In this document: positions 1 to 6,800 of the stretch, one piece after another
Numbering within the stretch: position 1 is the first letter of the stretch
How the letters are laid out: every line of letters begins with the position of its first letter
DNA from: CAZMCT01 sp964564785
GTDB lineage: Bacteria > Planctomycetota > Phycisphaerae > UBA1845 > Fen-1342
Reading direction: 5' to 3'
DNA: 14,285 bases
NCBI GenBank assembly: GCA_964564785.1
Contig: CAZMCT010000107.1
Coordinates: forward strand, 1 to 14,285
Program-made: the position numbers and the translations under genes
Notes under the pieces: generated by a model
The model's database searches: none
Seen by the model: the letters and a program-made list of their open reading frames with translations, nothing else
What the model was told of the DNA's origin: nothing

Positions 1-1
1 G

Positions 2-58
2 GTGAGCCCCGTGGACGACGAGCCGCCGCCGCCGACGGGTGACGATATTCCCTTTTAG
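2..58 (+). CDS. ssb: Single-stranded DNA-binding protein, C-terminal end only
   Basis: Only the last 18 codons are in the window; the gene starts upstream. The visible peptide is VSPVDDEPPPPTGDDIPF followed by TAG. The acidic DDIPF tip is the hallmark SSB tail, which binds partner proteins of replication and repair (family knowledge), and it is preceded by the usual proline-rich linker. The position also fits: ssb lies between rpsF and rpsR in many bacteria, and rpsR starts 30 nt downstream. The OB-fold domain is not visible, so the call rests on the tail plus synteny. Confidence 0.85.
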   Translation: MSPVDDEPPPPTGDDIPF

Positions 59-88
59 TGAACGTAGAACCGACACGAGGAACGTGCG

Positions 89-352
89 ATGGCGATGCGT
101 GGAAAGATGACGGCCCGGCAAAAGGCCAAGAAGAAGGCCCGCCGGGCGAACGAAGCGACGCGGTTTCGGGCGCCGAAGCTGAAGGCGAACGAGATCGACT
201 ACAAGGACGTGCCGCTGCTCCAGCGCCTGACCAGTGCGCAGGGCAAGCTGTTTTCGCGAAAGCGGACGGGGCTTCCGGCCGAGTGCCAGCGGCGCGTGGC
301 GCTGGCCCTGAAGCGGGCCCGGTTCATGGCCCTGATGCCCTACGTGACGTGA
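89..352 (+). CDS. rpsR: 30S ribosomal protein S18
   Basis: An 87-residue basic protein of the small ribosomal subunit, where S18 pairs with S6 on the 16S rRNA platform. The signature runs from IDYKDVPLLQRL (about residues 37-48), through the SRKRTG segment, to the C-terminal helix ALALKRARFMALMPY, matching the S18 pattern IDYKD...RITG...AIKRARYLSLLPY. The N-terminal extension is Lys/Arg-rich and has no cysteines, so this is a zinc-free form. The ATG at 89 is preceded by GAGGA (77-81) at 7-nt spacing; ATGs at codons 3 and 7 are weaker alternatives. It sits in the ssb-rpsR-rplI-dnaB order and is probably co-transcribed with ssb. Confidence 0.95.
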   Translation: MAMRGKMTARQKAKKKARRANEATRFRAPKLKANEIDYKDVPLLQRLTSAQGKLFSRKRTGLPAECQRRVALALKRARFMALMPYVT

Positions 353-381
353 GAGCGCAGTCCGGCGGGCCATCGGGCGCG

Positions 382-416
382 GGCCGGTGGTCGTAAGGCG
401 GTCCGCAGCACCGGCC
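382..416 (+). promoter_or_regulatory. Hairpin in the rpsR-rplI spacer
   Basis: A perfect 8-bp GC-rich inverted repeat, GGCCGGTG (382-389) and CACCGGCC (409-416), encloses a 19-nt loop in the 109-nt gap between rpsR and rplI. No T tract follows, so it is not a classical terminator. It could act as an mRNA processing or stability element, or as a translational leader for L9. It does not match any ribosomal leader that I can name with confidence. In DNA this rich in GC, a chance stem is possible. Confidence 0.35.
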
Positions 417-461
417 GGGCACGTTCCCGCGCTGAACAGGTTTTGACAGGGAGATTGCCTC

Positions 462-977
462 ATGCGCTTGCTGTTGCTCCAGGACGTGCGGAAGCTCGGA
501 CACCTCGGCGACGTGGTGGAGGTGAGTGCCGGGTACGCGCGCAACTATCTGCTGCCGCAGCGGCTCGCCACCGAGCCGACCGAAGAGAACATCCGTGCGA
601 TCGAAGATCGCAAGCGGGCCGCGGCCGCTGAGCGGGCGCTGCGCGACAAGCACTTCGCGGAGCTCGCCAGCCAGTTGGAGGGGGTGGAGGTGTCGATCGA
701 AGCCGCGGCCAACCCCGAGGGAACGCTCTACGGCGCGGTGCACGCGAAGGACATCGCCAGCGCCCTGAACAAACAGGGATTCCCCATCGCCGCCGAACAC
801 GTTATGCTCCCCGTGCCGATCCGGACCCTCGACAACCGCATGGTGCGGCTGGAATTCACGGACAAGATCTCGGCCGAGGTGAAGGTCTGGGTCGTCAGGG
901 AAGGAGCCGCGGATGCCGGCGTCGTCGGGTCGGGAACCGAGCGCCGCGACGAATCCGAGCCCGAGCCGGAGTCCTGA
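462..977 (+). CDS. rplI: 50S ribosomal protein L9
   Basis: A 171-residue large-subunit protein that binds 23S rRNA domain V near the L1 stalk. The N-terminal domain is textbook: MRLLLLQDVRKLGHLGDVVE followed by the AGYARNYLLP signature (about residues 23-32). A central helix rich in Ala/Lys/Arg (about 45-75) and the C-terminal domain (about 75-148) follow. The protein is about 20 residues longer than the usual ~150; the extra Ser/Glu/Pro-rich tail is the part that overlaps the start of dnaB. The start is supported by AGGGAG at 448-453, 8 nt upstream of the ATG. Confidence 0.96.
   Translation: MRLLLLQDVRKLGHLGDVVEVSAGYARNYLLPQRLATEPTEENIRAIEDRKRAAAAERALRDKHFAELASQLEGVEVSIEAAANPEGTLYGAVHAKDIASALNKQGFPIAAEHVMLPVPIRTLDNRMVRLEFTDKISAEVKVWVVREGAADAGVVGSGTERRDESEPEPES
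897..906 (+). promoter_or_regulatory. Shine-Dalgarno site for dnaB inside rplI
   Basis: AGGGAAGGAG lies 6 nt before the ATG at 913, within the coding sequence of rplI. It is the best reason to accept the early dnaB start that overlaps rplI by 65 nt, rather than a later start after the rplI stop. The arrangement suggests translational coupling of the two genes. Confidence 0.7.
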
Positions 978-2394
978 GCCCGGCTCTGCGGCGCTGGAGC
1001 GGCTGCTGCCACAGGACTTGGAGGCCGAGCGGGCGCTGCTGGGCGCCGTGCTGCTCGAGCCGGCCGTGCTGGGGGAAGTGATCACCACGCTGCGCGATGC
1101 CGGGGCGTCGGCGTTCAAGGCCGAGCGGCATCAGCAGCTCTTCGAAGTTCTGGCGCGGCTGTACTTCGAGAACCGCCCGATCGACAGTGTCACCGTGCGG
1201 GACGAGCTGATGCGCCGCGAGCTCTGGGAGCGCCTCGGCAAGTACGAGTTCCTCGGCAGCCTGGTGAGCGCCGTGCCCAGCGCGCTGCGGGCCCCGCATT
1301 ATGCCGCGATCGTCTACGACAAGTACCTCCTGCGGCAGCTCGTGGCCGCGACTCACCGCGTCACTGAAAAGGCCCTCGACGACAACGAGCCCGCTCGGGC
1401 CGTGCTCGACTACGCCGAAAAGGAGATCTTCGACGTCACCGAGCGGCGCGTCTCCAGCCAGGCCCAGGAGCTGGCCGAGCTCGTCCGCGAGGCGTTTCGC
1501 AGCATCGAGAACCGCGGCGAGGGCGCGCTCACCGGCGAACCCACCGGCTTCATCGAGCTTGACGAGCTGACCTGCGGCCTCCAGGCGGGCGAGTTGATCA
1601 TCGTGGCCGGCCGACCGTCGATGGGCAAAACCGCGCTGGGGCTCAACATGGCCGAGCATCTGGCGATCGTCGAGCGGCGGCCCGTGCTGTTCTTCTCGAT
1701 GGAGATGAGCCGCCAGCAGGTGGCGCAGCGGATTCTGTGCAGCCGGGCGCGGGTGGACTCGCACCGGCTGCGGCGCGGGCGACACTCGCGGGACGATATG
1801 GCGCGGCTGACCGAGGCGGCCAACGAGATCCGCGGCGCGCCGCTGTTCGTGGACGACACGGCCGACCTGACGGTGATGGAGCTGCGGGCCCGGGCGCGGA
1901 TGGCGTTCCGGCGGAACCAGATTCGTGCCATTTTCGTGGACTATCTCCAGCTCATGCGGATGCCGCGGAGCGAGAACCGCCAGGTCGAGGTGGCGGCCAT
2001 CTCGCGCGGGCTGAAGGCCCTGGCCAAGGACCTGAACGTGCCGGTGATCGCGATGGCGCAGCTCAACCGCAGCCCCGAGGACAAGACGCGGCACGGCAAC
2101 CGTCCGCGGATGAGCGACCTGCGCGAGTCGGGGGCGATCGAGCAGGATGCGGACGTGATCGCGCTGCTGCACCGCGAGTCGTACTACAAGACCCGCGAGG
2201 CTCGGGCCGTCGACGAGCCCGAGAGCGAGAACGACGACGAGAATCTGGCCGAGTTGATCATCGCCAAGCAGCGCAACGGGCCGGTCGACACGATCCGCCT
2301 GCATTTCAACCGCCAGTACACGCGCTTCGACAACCACAGCCCCGGCACGCCCGCGGGTTACGCGCCGACGGGGCGGTCGGCCGGCCCGTTCTAA
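913..2394 (+). CDS. dnaB: Replicative DNA helicase DnaB
   Basis: A 493-residue hexameric 5'-3' helicase that unwinds DNA at the replication fork. The first ~27 residues are a Ser/Pro-rich extension. The N-terminal DnaB domain begins at LLPQDLEAERALLGAVLLEP (about 32-51). The RecA-like motor has Walker A GRPSMGKT (233-240), Walker B FVDYLQLM with Asp343, and the late motif MSDLRESGAIEQDADVIALL (400-419). Length is normal and there is no intein at the P-loop, a frequent intein site in DnaB. The start at 913 has a strong ribosome site and overlaps rplI. The position after rplI is the classic one in bacteria. The long antisense frame opposite this gene is a high-GC shadow. Confidence 0.97.
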   Translation: MPASSGREPSAATNPSPSRSPEPGSAALERLLPQDLEAERALLGAVLLEPAVLGEVITTLRDAGASAFKAERHQQLFEVLARLYFENRPIDSVTVRDELMRRELWERLGKYEFLGSLVSAVPSALRAPHYAAIVYDKYLLRQLVAATHRVTEKALDDNEPARAVLDYAEKEIFDVTERRVSSQAQELAELVREAFRSIENRGEGALTGEPTGFIELDELTCGLQAGELIIVAGRPSMGKTALGLNMAEHLAIVERRPVLFFSMEMSRQQVAQRILCSRARVDSHRLRRGRHSRDDMARLTEAANEIRGAPLFVDDTADLTVMELRARARMAFRRNQIRAIFVDYLQLMRMPRSENRQVEVAAISRGLKALAKDLNVPVIAMAQLNRSPEDKTRHGNRPRMSDLRESGAIEQDADVIALLHRESYYKTREARAVDEPESENDDENLAELIIAKQRNGPVDTIRLHFNRQYTRFDNHSPGTPAGYAPTGRSAGPF

Positions 2395-2396
2395 AA

Positions 2397-2460
2397 AAGC
2401 CCGGATCTGGGATGGTGGGAGCGCGCGGCACGCGCGGGCTTCCCTTCGTCCGCCCCATCC
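2397..2460 (+). terminator. Structured region after dnaB, possible terminator
   Basis: Just after the dnaB stop, AAGCCC (2397-2402) can pair with GGGCTT (2436-2441), enclosing a GCGCG/CGCGC hairpin (2421-2425 and 2431-2435). An alternative fold pairs GGATGG (2410-2415) with CCATCC (2455-2460). No T run follows, so intrinsic termination is uncertain. The position, between the dnaB stop and a new promoter, is what would be expected of a transcript end. Confidence 0.3.
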
Positions 2461-2485
2461 TGGAGGTCAGGGTCGTGATATTCCT

Positions 2486-2514
2486 TTGAGCGGCTGCCGG
2501 GGTGCCCGTATAAT
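2486..2514 (+). promoter_or_regulatory. Sigma70-like promoter of the M28 peptidase gene
   Basis: A consensus -10 box TATAAT (2509-2514) lies 17 bp downstream of TTGAGC (2486-2491; four of six matches to TTGACA). The predicted start is near 2521, giving an ~80-nt leader before the GTG start at 2601. It is the best-formed promoter in the window and marks the peptidase gene as a unit separate from the ribosomal/dnaB cluster. Confidence 0.7.
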
Positions 2515-2600
2515 GGCCGCGGAGGGGTCGCGAGCGGCTCCTACCGACGGTCCGCGCGCTGGCGGATCGTCCCCCCGTTTCCAGAGTTGGAGGTGAACAC

Positions 2601-4550
2601 GTGAAGACGCACTGGACGTTGCGGCTCGTCGTGCGGGCGCTGGTGGTCGGGCTGTTTGTTTGGGTCGTTCCGGCCGCGACGGCCACCGACGAAGGCCAGG
2701 CTGCGGCAGAGCAGGTCAGCCTCGCCAGTTATCAGAACTTCATGAACAACTACCTCTACACGCACGTGGGCCAGTCCCGCGGCCCGAATGGGGCGCAGCA
2801 CGACCCGGCCCGGAACAACATCAAGGCCCTGTTCGAGAGCTTCGGGCTGCCCACGGTCTACGAGACGTTCACGTACGGCGGCCAGACGTGGGAGAACATC
2901 GTTGCCACCAAGGTCGGCACCACCTATCCCAGCCGGATCTACATCATCGGGGCGCACTACGACTCGGTGAACGCCGGTCCGGGCGCGGACGACAACGCCA
3001 GCGGGACGGCCGCGGTGCTCGAGATCGCGCGGATCCTGAGCCAGTACGACTCGGAAAGCACGATCCGCTTCATCGCGTTCGACATGGAAGAGCAGGGGCT
3101 GATCGGCAGCAGCGAGTACGTGGCCGACCACCAGTCCGAGGACATCCGCCGGATGATTTCGCTGGACATGGTCGCGTACGACACCGGGACGAACAACTGC
3201 AACATCTACGGGCGGACGGCGTCCAACCCGATCAAGAACGAGCTGGCGGCGGCAGTGGCGGAGTACAGCGGCGGCCTGACGTACACGATTGGCGGCGACA
3301 CGCCCTATAGCGACCACGCGCCGTTCGAGGAGGCGGGGTTCCAGGCCTGCCTGCTGATCGAGTATCTGGTGTGGAGCAATCCCTACTACCACACGGCGCA
3401 GGACAGCTACGAGCAGCCGGGCAACCTGAATTTTCCGTACGCGGTGAAGATGACGCGGGCGGTGTGCGGGTGGCTGGTGGATGCGGCCGGCGTGCAGGTG
3501 CCGGTGAGCGGGCTGGACTTCGCATATCCCGAGGGGCTGCCCGAGCTCAGCTCGCCGGCAGGCGGGACGACCGTGCGGGTGCAGATCACGGGCGAGGGCG
3601 GCGTGACGCTGGTGCCGGGGACGGCGCAGCTTTTGACGAACGTGGGCGCGGGCTGGGTCGCGTCGCCGCTGACGCAGGTGGGGGCGGACCTGTTCGAGGG
3701 CGAGCTGCCGGCCGCGGGCTGCGGGTCGACAGTGGCGTACTACTTCAGCGCGCAGGGCAGCGACGGGCGGACATTCACGGATCCCTATTCTGCGCCGGCG
3801 GAGGCGTACGAGACGCTCGCGGCCTACGGCGTCGAGGTGTTCTACGAGAACCTGTTCGACACGAACCCGGGCTGGGCGGTTCAGACGCAGTGGGCTTTCG
3901 GACACCCGACCGGCGGCGGCTCGCACAGCCACGATCCGACGAACGGACACACCGGCACGAACGTGTACGGCTACAACCTGCTCGGCGACTACGCGAACAA
4001 CCTGCCGGCGAAGTACCTGACCACCCCGCCGTTCGATTGCACGGGCAAGCATGGGGTGAGCCTGGAGTTCTGGCGCTGGTTGGGGGTCGAGTCGAACAAC
4101 GACTATGACGAGGCGACGATCGAGATCAGCCTGAACGGCACGAACTGGACGGTGTTCTGGCGGGCGACGGACACCGGCGCGGCCATTGACGACTCGGCCT
4201 GGACGCTCCAGACGTACGATATCTCGAGCTGGGCCGACAACCAGCCGGCGGTGCGGATCCGCTGGGGCATGGGTCCGACGGACAGCTACCTGACCTATCC
4301 CGGCTGGAACATCGACGACGTGCGACTGACGGCGCTGGTGTGCGAGGCGCCGTTCCTGGTGGGCGACGTGAACTGCGACGGCAACGTGGGATTCGCGGAC
4401 ATCAACCCGTTCGTGCTAGCGCTCACGAACCTGCCGGCGTACGAGGCGGCCTACCCCGGCTGCCCCCTGGAGCATCGTGACATCAACGCCAATGGGACGT
4501 TCGGCTTCGACGACCTCAACCCCTTCGTGGCGCTGCTTACCGGACCGTGA
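2601..4550 (+). CDS. Secreted M28-family metallopeptidase with dockerin-like C-terminus
   Basis: A 649-residue exported zinc peptidase, probably an aminopeptidase. The GTG start is set by GGAGGTGA (2589-2596). A signal peptide covers about residues 1-28 (KTH, then a hydrophobic stretch, then PAATA). The M28 catalytic domain (about 40-295) carries the expected di-zinc ligands: His119 (GAHYDS), Asp131 (GADDNASG), Glu163/Glu164 (DMEEQG), Asp189 (SLDM) and His264 (YYHTAQDS). An Ig-like segment (about 318-405) and a jelly-roll/MAM-like segment (about 412-577, with FYENLFDTNPGW and NIDDVRL) follow. The end (587-649) has two EF-hand-like loops, DVNCDGNVGFAD and DINANGTFGFDD, each followed by an NPFV motif, as in planctomycete secreted enzymes. 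The substrate is unknown. The gene runs convergently toward the topoisomerase gene with no obvious terminator between. Confidence 0.9.
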   Translation: MKTHWTLRLVVRALVVGLFVWVVPAATATDEGQAAAEQVSLASYQNFMNNYLYTHVGQSRGPNGAQHDPARNNIKALFESFGLPTVYETFTYGGQTWENIVATKVGTTYPSRIYIIGAHYDSVNAGPGADDNASGTAAVLEIARILSQYDSESTIRFIAFDMEEQGLIGSSEYVADHQSEDIRRMISLDMVAYDTGTNNCNIYGRTASNPIKNELAAAVAEYSGGLTYTIGGDTPYSDHAPFEEAGFQACLLIEYLVWSNPYYHTAQDSYEQPGNLNFPYAVKMTRAVCGWLVDAAGVQVPVSGLDFAYPEGLPELSSPAGGTTVRVQITGEGGVTLVPGTAQLLTNVGAGWVASPLTQVGADLFEGELPAAGCGSTVAYYFSAQGSDGRTFTDPYSAPAEAYETLAAYGVEVFYENLFDTNPGWAVQTQWAFGHPTGGGSHSHDPTNGHTGTNVYGYNLLGDYANNLPAKYLTTPPFDCTGKHGVSLEFWRWLGVESNNDYDEATIEISLNGTNWTVFWRATDTGAAIDDSAWTLQTYDISSWADNQPAVRIRWGMGPTDSYLTYPGWNIDDVRLTALVCEAPFLVGDVNCDGNVGFADINPFVLALTNLPAYEAAYPGCPLEHRDINANGTFGFDDLNPFVALLTGP

Positions 4551-4754
4551 GGCCCGTCGGGCGAGCCCGCGGCTCCGGCAGTGGGACCGCATCGGAGGTC
4601 TGGGTGCGGAACCCGAACATGAGACGCAGCCCGTGTGCGACGGCCGCCGGTCCGGTCGTCAGCGGCGTGTCCCACGGCCCCAACACGTCCGCCCGGGGCG
4701 CTTGATACGTGAGGACGGTCTTCCGGTTTTCGGTCCGAAGGTCGGCCGAGATCC

Positions 4755-5918
4755 TCAATCGAGCCAGCGCTTTTCGCGCAGCTTGGTGGGCAGGTAGTTT
4801 TCGGTGATGAAGCTGAAGTTCTTGTTGGAGAGCGCCTCGAGCTCGAGCTTCACGCCCAGGGCCTCCATGTGTTTGATCTCGCGCTGCCACTCCTTGCGCT
4901 GGAACCAGGGGTACTCGCGGATCTCGCGGGCCCGGCGGCGGTCCTCCTCGGTCAGCGGCATCGGCACGTGCGGCGGGATGTCGAAGCGCTCGGCGTCGAA
5001 GCTGCTCATGCCGACGAAGCGGGCTTCGGGGATGGCCATCCGCTGGCTCTCGAACGCCAGGTTGATCGAGCCCTGCTTGACGACGCTGTAGATGTAGTAG
5101 CCCCACGGGTCGTTGTCGACCAGCACGTACAGCGGCAGCTTCAGCTCGCGGTGCATGCGGTGGCACAGGCGCCGCACGCCCCGCGGCGGTTGCCCGCCGC
5201 CGTGCACGATCATGCAGCGGTGCTTCTCCCAGAAGCGGTCCTTGTTGAACCGTTGCCAGACCGCGCCCTTCTCGATCAGCAGCACGAACTCGGCCTTCAC
5301 CTGCGTGAACTGGATCACGTCCGGCTCGACGATGCTCGGCACCTGCCAGCCGCCGGAGCCGACGGCCGTCAGGTCGATCGTGTCGCCCGTGTCCACGATG
5401 GTCATCGGGCCGACCATCGCGCCCTTGGGCTCGGCGTGCACGCCCAACTCCTCGCGGAGGGCCTGCACCGTGACCTCGATATCCTCGATGATCGGGTCGC
5501 TTTCGGCCTGATCGTCGAACACCAGCTCCCGAGCCTTGCCGTCCGGCGACTGAATCGGCACCTTCAAGTTGTAGAACAGGTCACGAATGCTGGTCGTGTC
5601 GCCGGCGTCGATCAGCCGCTTGCAGACCTCGGCCACCCGCAGCGTCTGCATGAACTTCTTGGCCTGGCTGCCCTCGCCCTTGCGGCGGCCCAGCAGCGAG
5701 AAGAAGAACCGCCGCTGCTTGCCGTCGAGCAACTCGATAATCCGCTTCTTCTCGTTGAACTGGACGTTGCTGAGCGTGCGGCTGGGAATGTCGATGTACG
5801 GGTCCGCCCCCTGGTGGACAAGGCCGACGACCGTCCTGGCAAGCCGGCTGATACGCTCGCCGGCCGCGGCCCGGTCACGCTGTCCGCCGGCGGCGGTCTT
5901 CTTGGGAGATTTCGGCAC
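4755..5918 (-). CDS. top6A: DNA topoisomerase VI subunit A (Spo11-like)
   Basis: 387 residues, the normal length for Topo VI A, the subunit that makes the double-strand break in type IIB topoisomerases. The winged-helix region has the catalytic tyrosine in SIRDLFYNLK (Tyr116). The Toprim domain has Glu216 in FVLLIEKGAVWQRF and the DxD pair Asp268/Asp270 in VLVDNDPWGYYIYS (archaeal enzymes usually read DGD). Conserved stretches QGSINLAFES and ALSNKNFSFITENYLP complete the match. The GTG start at 5918 is chosen because GGAG lies 6 nt upstream and a promoter about 40 nt upstream; longer in-frame extensions run back through the divergent PAP2 gene. ATP-binding subunit B (top6B) normally adjoins this gene, but neither neighbour encodes it. 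Topo VI is mainly archaeal and plant, and patchy in bacteria. Confidence 0.93.
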   Translation of the reverse strand: MPKSPKKTAAGGQRDRAAAGERISRLARTVVGLVHQGADPYIDIPSRTLSNVQFNEKKRIIELLDGKQRRFFFSLLGRRKGEGSQAKKFMQTLRVAEVCKRLIDAGDTTSIRDLFYNLKVPIQSPDGKARELVFDDQAESDPIIEDIEVTVQALREELGVHAEPKGAMVGPMTIVDTGDTIDLTAVGSGGWQVPSIVEPDVIQFTQVKAEFVLLIEKGAVWQRFNKDRFWEKHRCMIVHGGGQPPRGVRRLCHRMHRELKLPLYVLVDNDPWGYYIYSVVKQGSINLAFESQRMAIPEARFVGMSSFDAERFDIPPHVPMPLTEEDRRRAREIREYPWFQRKEWQREIKHMEALGVKLELEALSNKNFSFITENYLPTKLREKRWLD

Positions 5919-5960
5919 GTTCGACTCCGTTCGGTTCGCGGGCGGCTCCGCGCCGGGCGA

Positions 5961-5990
5961 ATTGTAAACCACCCCGACATCGTGGCACAA
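5961..5990 (-). promoter_or_regulatory. Probable promoter of top6A
   Basis: Read on the minus strand, TTGTGC (5990-5985) and TACAAT (5966-5961; five of six matches to TATAAT) are separated by 18 bp. The predicted start near 5954 gives a leader of about 36 nt before the GTG at 5918. The -35 match is weak, so the call rests mainly on the -10 box and its position. Confidence 0.5.
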
Positions 5991-6069
5991 AGGCGTAGCG
6001 AGGAACGGACCCCGTCCTCCACCCGCGCTCCGCGGCGGCCGGTTTCGGGTACGATCCGGCCGGTGCGAA

Positions 6070-6735
6070 ATGCCCGACCCGGCCGGCCCGCAATTGCAAT
6101 CGCCGCTCGCTGACGCGCCCGGACCGCCGCCCCGCGTCCCGGCGCGCGCCGGCTCGCGGCGCATCATCCTCGTCGCGGCGTGCATCGCGCTGCTCGCCAC
6201 CAGCTTCGCGCTCGACGGCCCGATCAGCACGTGGGCGAGCGGACCCGCCGTCCGGCCGCTGATGGAAATGAACATCCTGCCCAAGGTCGACGCGCTCGCG
6301 CCGCTCACGATCATCCTGGCGATCCTGTTCGCGTTGCCCAACGGCGGCCGGCGGTGCCTCGGCTTCCTGCTGCCGCTGCTGGCCCACCTGCCGATCCTGC
6401 ACGGGCTGAAGTGGCTGATCGGCCGAGCGCGGCCGCGGGCCGGGCTGGGGCCGTGGCACTTTGACCCGCTTGCGGCCGCCCAGCAGGGCGACAGCTTCCC
6501 GTCGGGGCACGCGATGGCGCCCGCGGTCGTGGCGCTGCTGCTGGCGGAGAATTTTCCGCAGGCCCGCTGGGTGTTTTATCTCTGGGCGCTGGTCGAGGGC
6601 GCGAAGCGGATCGTAACCGGCTGGCACTACCTGTCGGACGTGCTGGCGGCGTACCTGCTGGCATGGCTGGTGGTGCGGGTGTTCGTGCGCGGGCTGGGGC
6701 CGAGGTACTACGGGAGTCGGTCGGACAACCGGTAA
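6070..6735 (+). CDS. PAP2-family membrane phosphatase
   Basis: A 221-residue integral membrane protein of the type 2 phosphatidic acid phosphatase superfamily, which removes phosphate from lipid phosphates or diphosphates such as phosphatidate or undecaprenyl diphosphate. All three motifs are present: K114-x6-R121-P122 (KWLIGRARP), P144-S-G-H147 (SFPSGHAMA) and R180-x5-H186-x3-D190 (KRIVTGWHYLSD). Membrane segments are plausible at about 31-48, 77-90, 98-112, 150-160, 167-178 and 189-206. The Pro-rich N-terminus (1-28) is likely cytoplasmic. No clear Shine-Dalgarno site precedes the ATG; TACGAT at 6050-6055 could be a -10 box giving a very short leader. The substrate cannot be read from the sequence. 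It is divergent from top6A and convergent with the MetH-activation gene. Confidence 0.9.
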   Translation: MPDPAGPQLQSPLADAPGPPPRVPARAGSRRIILVAACIALLATSFALDGPISTWASGPAVRPLMEMNILPKVDALAPLTIILAILFALPNGGRRCLGFLLPLLAHLPILHGLKWLIGRARPRAGLGPWHFDPLAAAQQGDSFPSGHAMAPAVVALLLAENFPQARWVFYLWALVEGAKRIVTGWHYLSDVLAAYLLAWLVVRVFVRGLGPRYYGSRSDNR

Positions 6736-6800
6736 CGGCAGGGTCGCGGCGAGCACGGCGGACGGGGGGGGCCGTCAGGGTCGGTCGCGAAACTCTGCGG

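Noticed and set aside
895..2337. 480-codon frame antisense to dnaB
   Set aside because: It is low-complexity, lacks any domain and exactly mirrors dnaB; such frames are expected opposite high-GC genes.
2541..4052. 503-codon frame antisense to the M28 peptidase
   Set aside because: Arg/His/Val-rich shadow sequence with no domain or ribosome site, opposite a clearly real gene.
4537..4754. Continuation of top6A in another frame into the convergent gap
   Set aside because: The Topo VI A C-terminus is already complete at the usual place (ITENYLP plus a short tail), and the alternative-frame peptide matches nothing I recognise.
4869..6113. 414-codon frame antisense to top6A
   Set aside because: Shadow composition; the minus strand encodes an unmistakable Topo VI A.
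5919..6341. N-terminal extension of top6A
   Set aside because: The extension would run through the PAP2 gene; a ribosome site and promoter support the GTG at 5918.
6761..6776. GACGG/CCGTC hairpin between convergent genes as a terminator
   Set aside because: Short stem with an all-G loop and no T tract on either strand.
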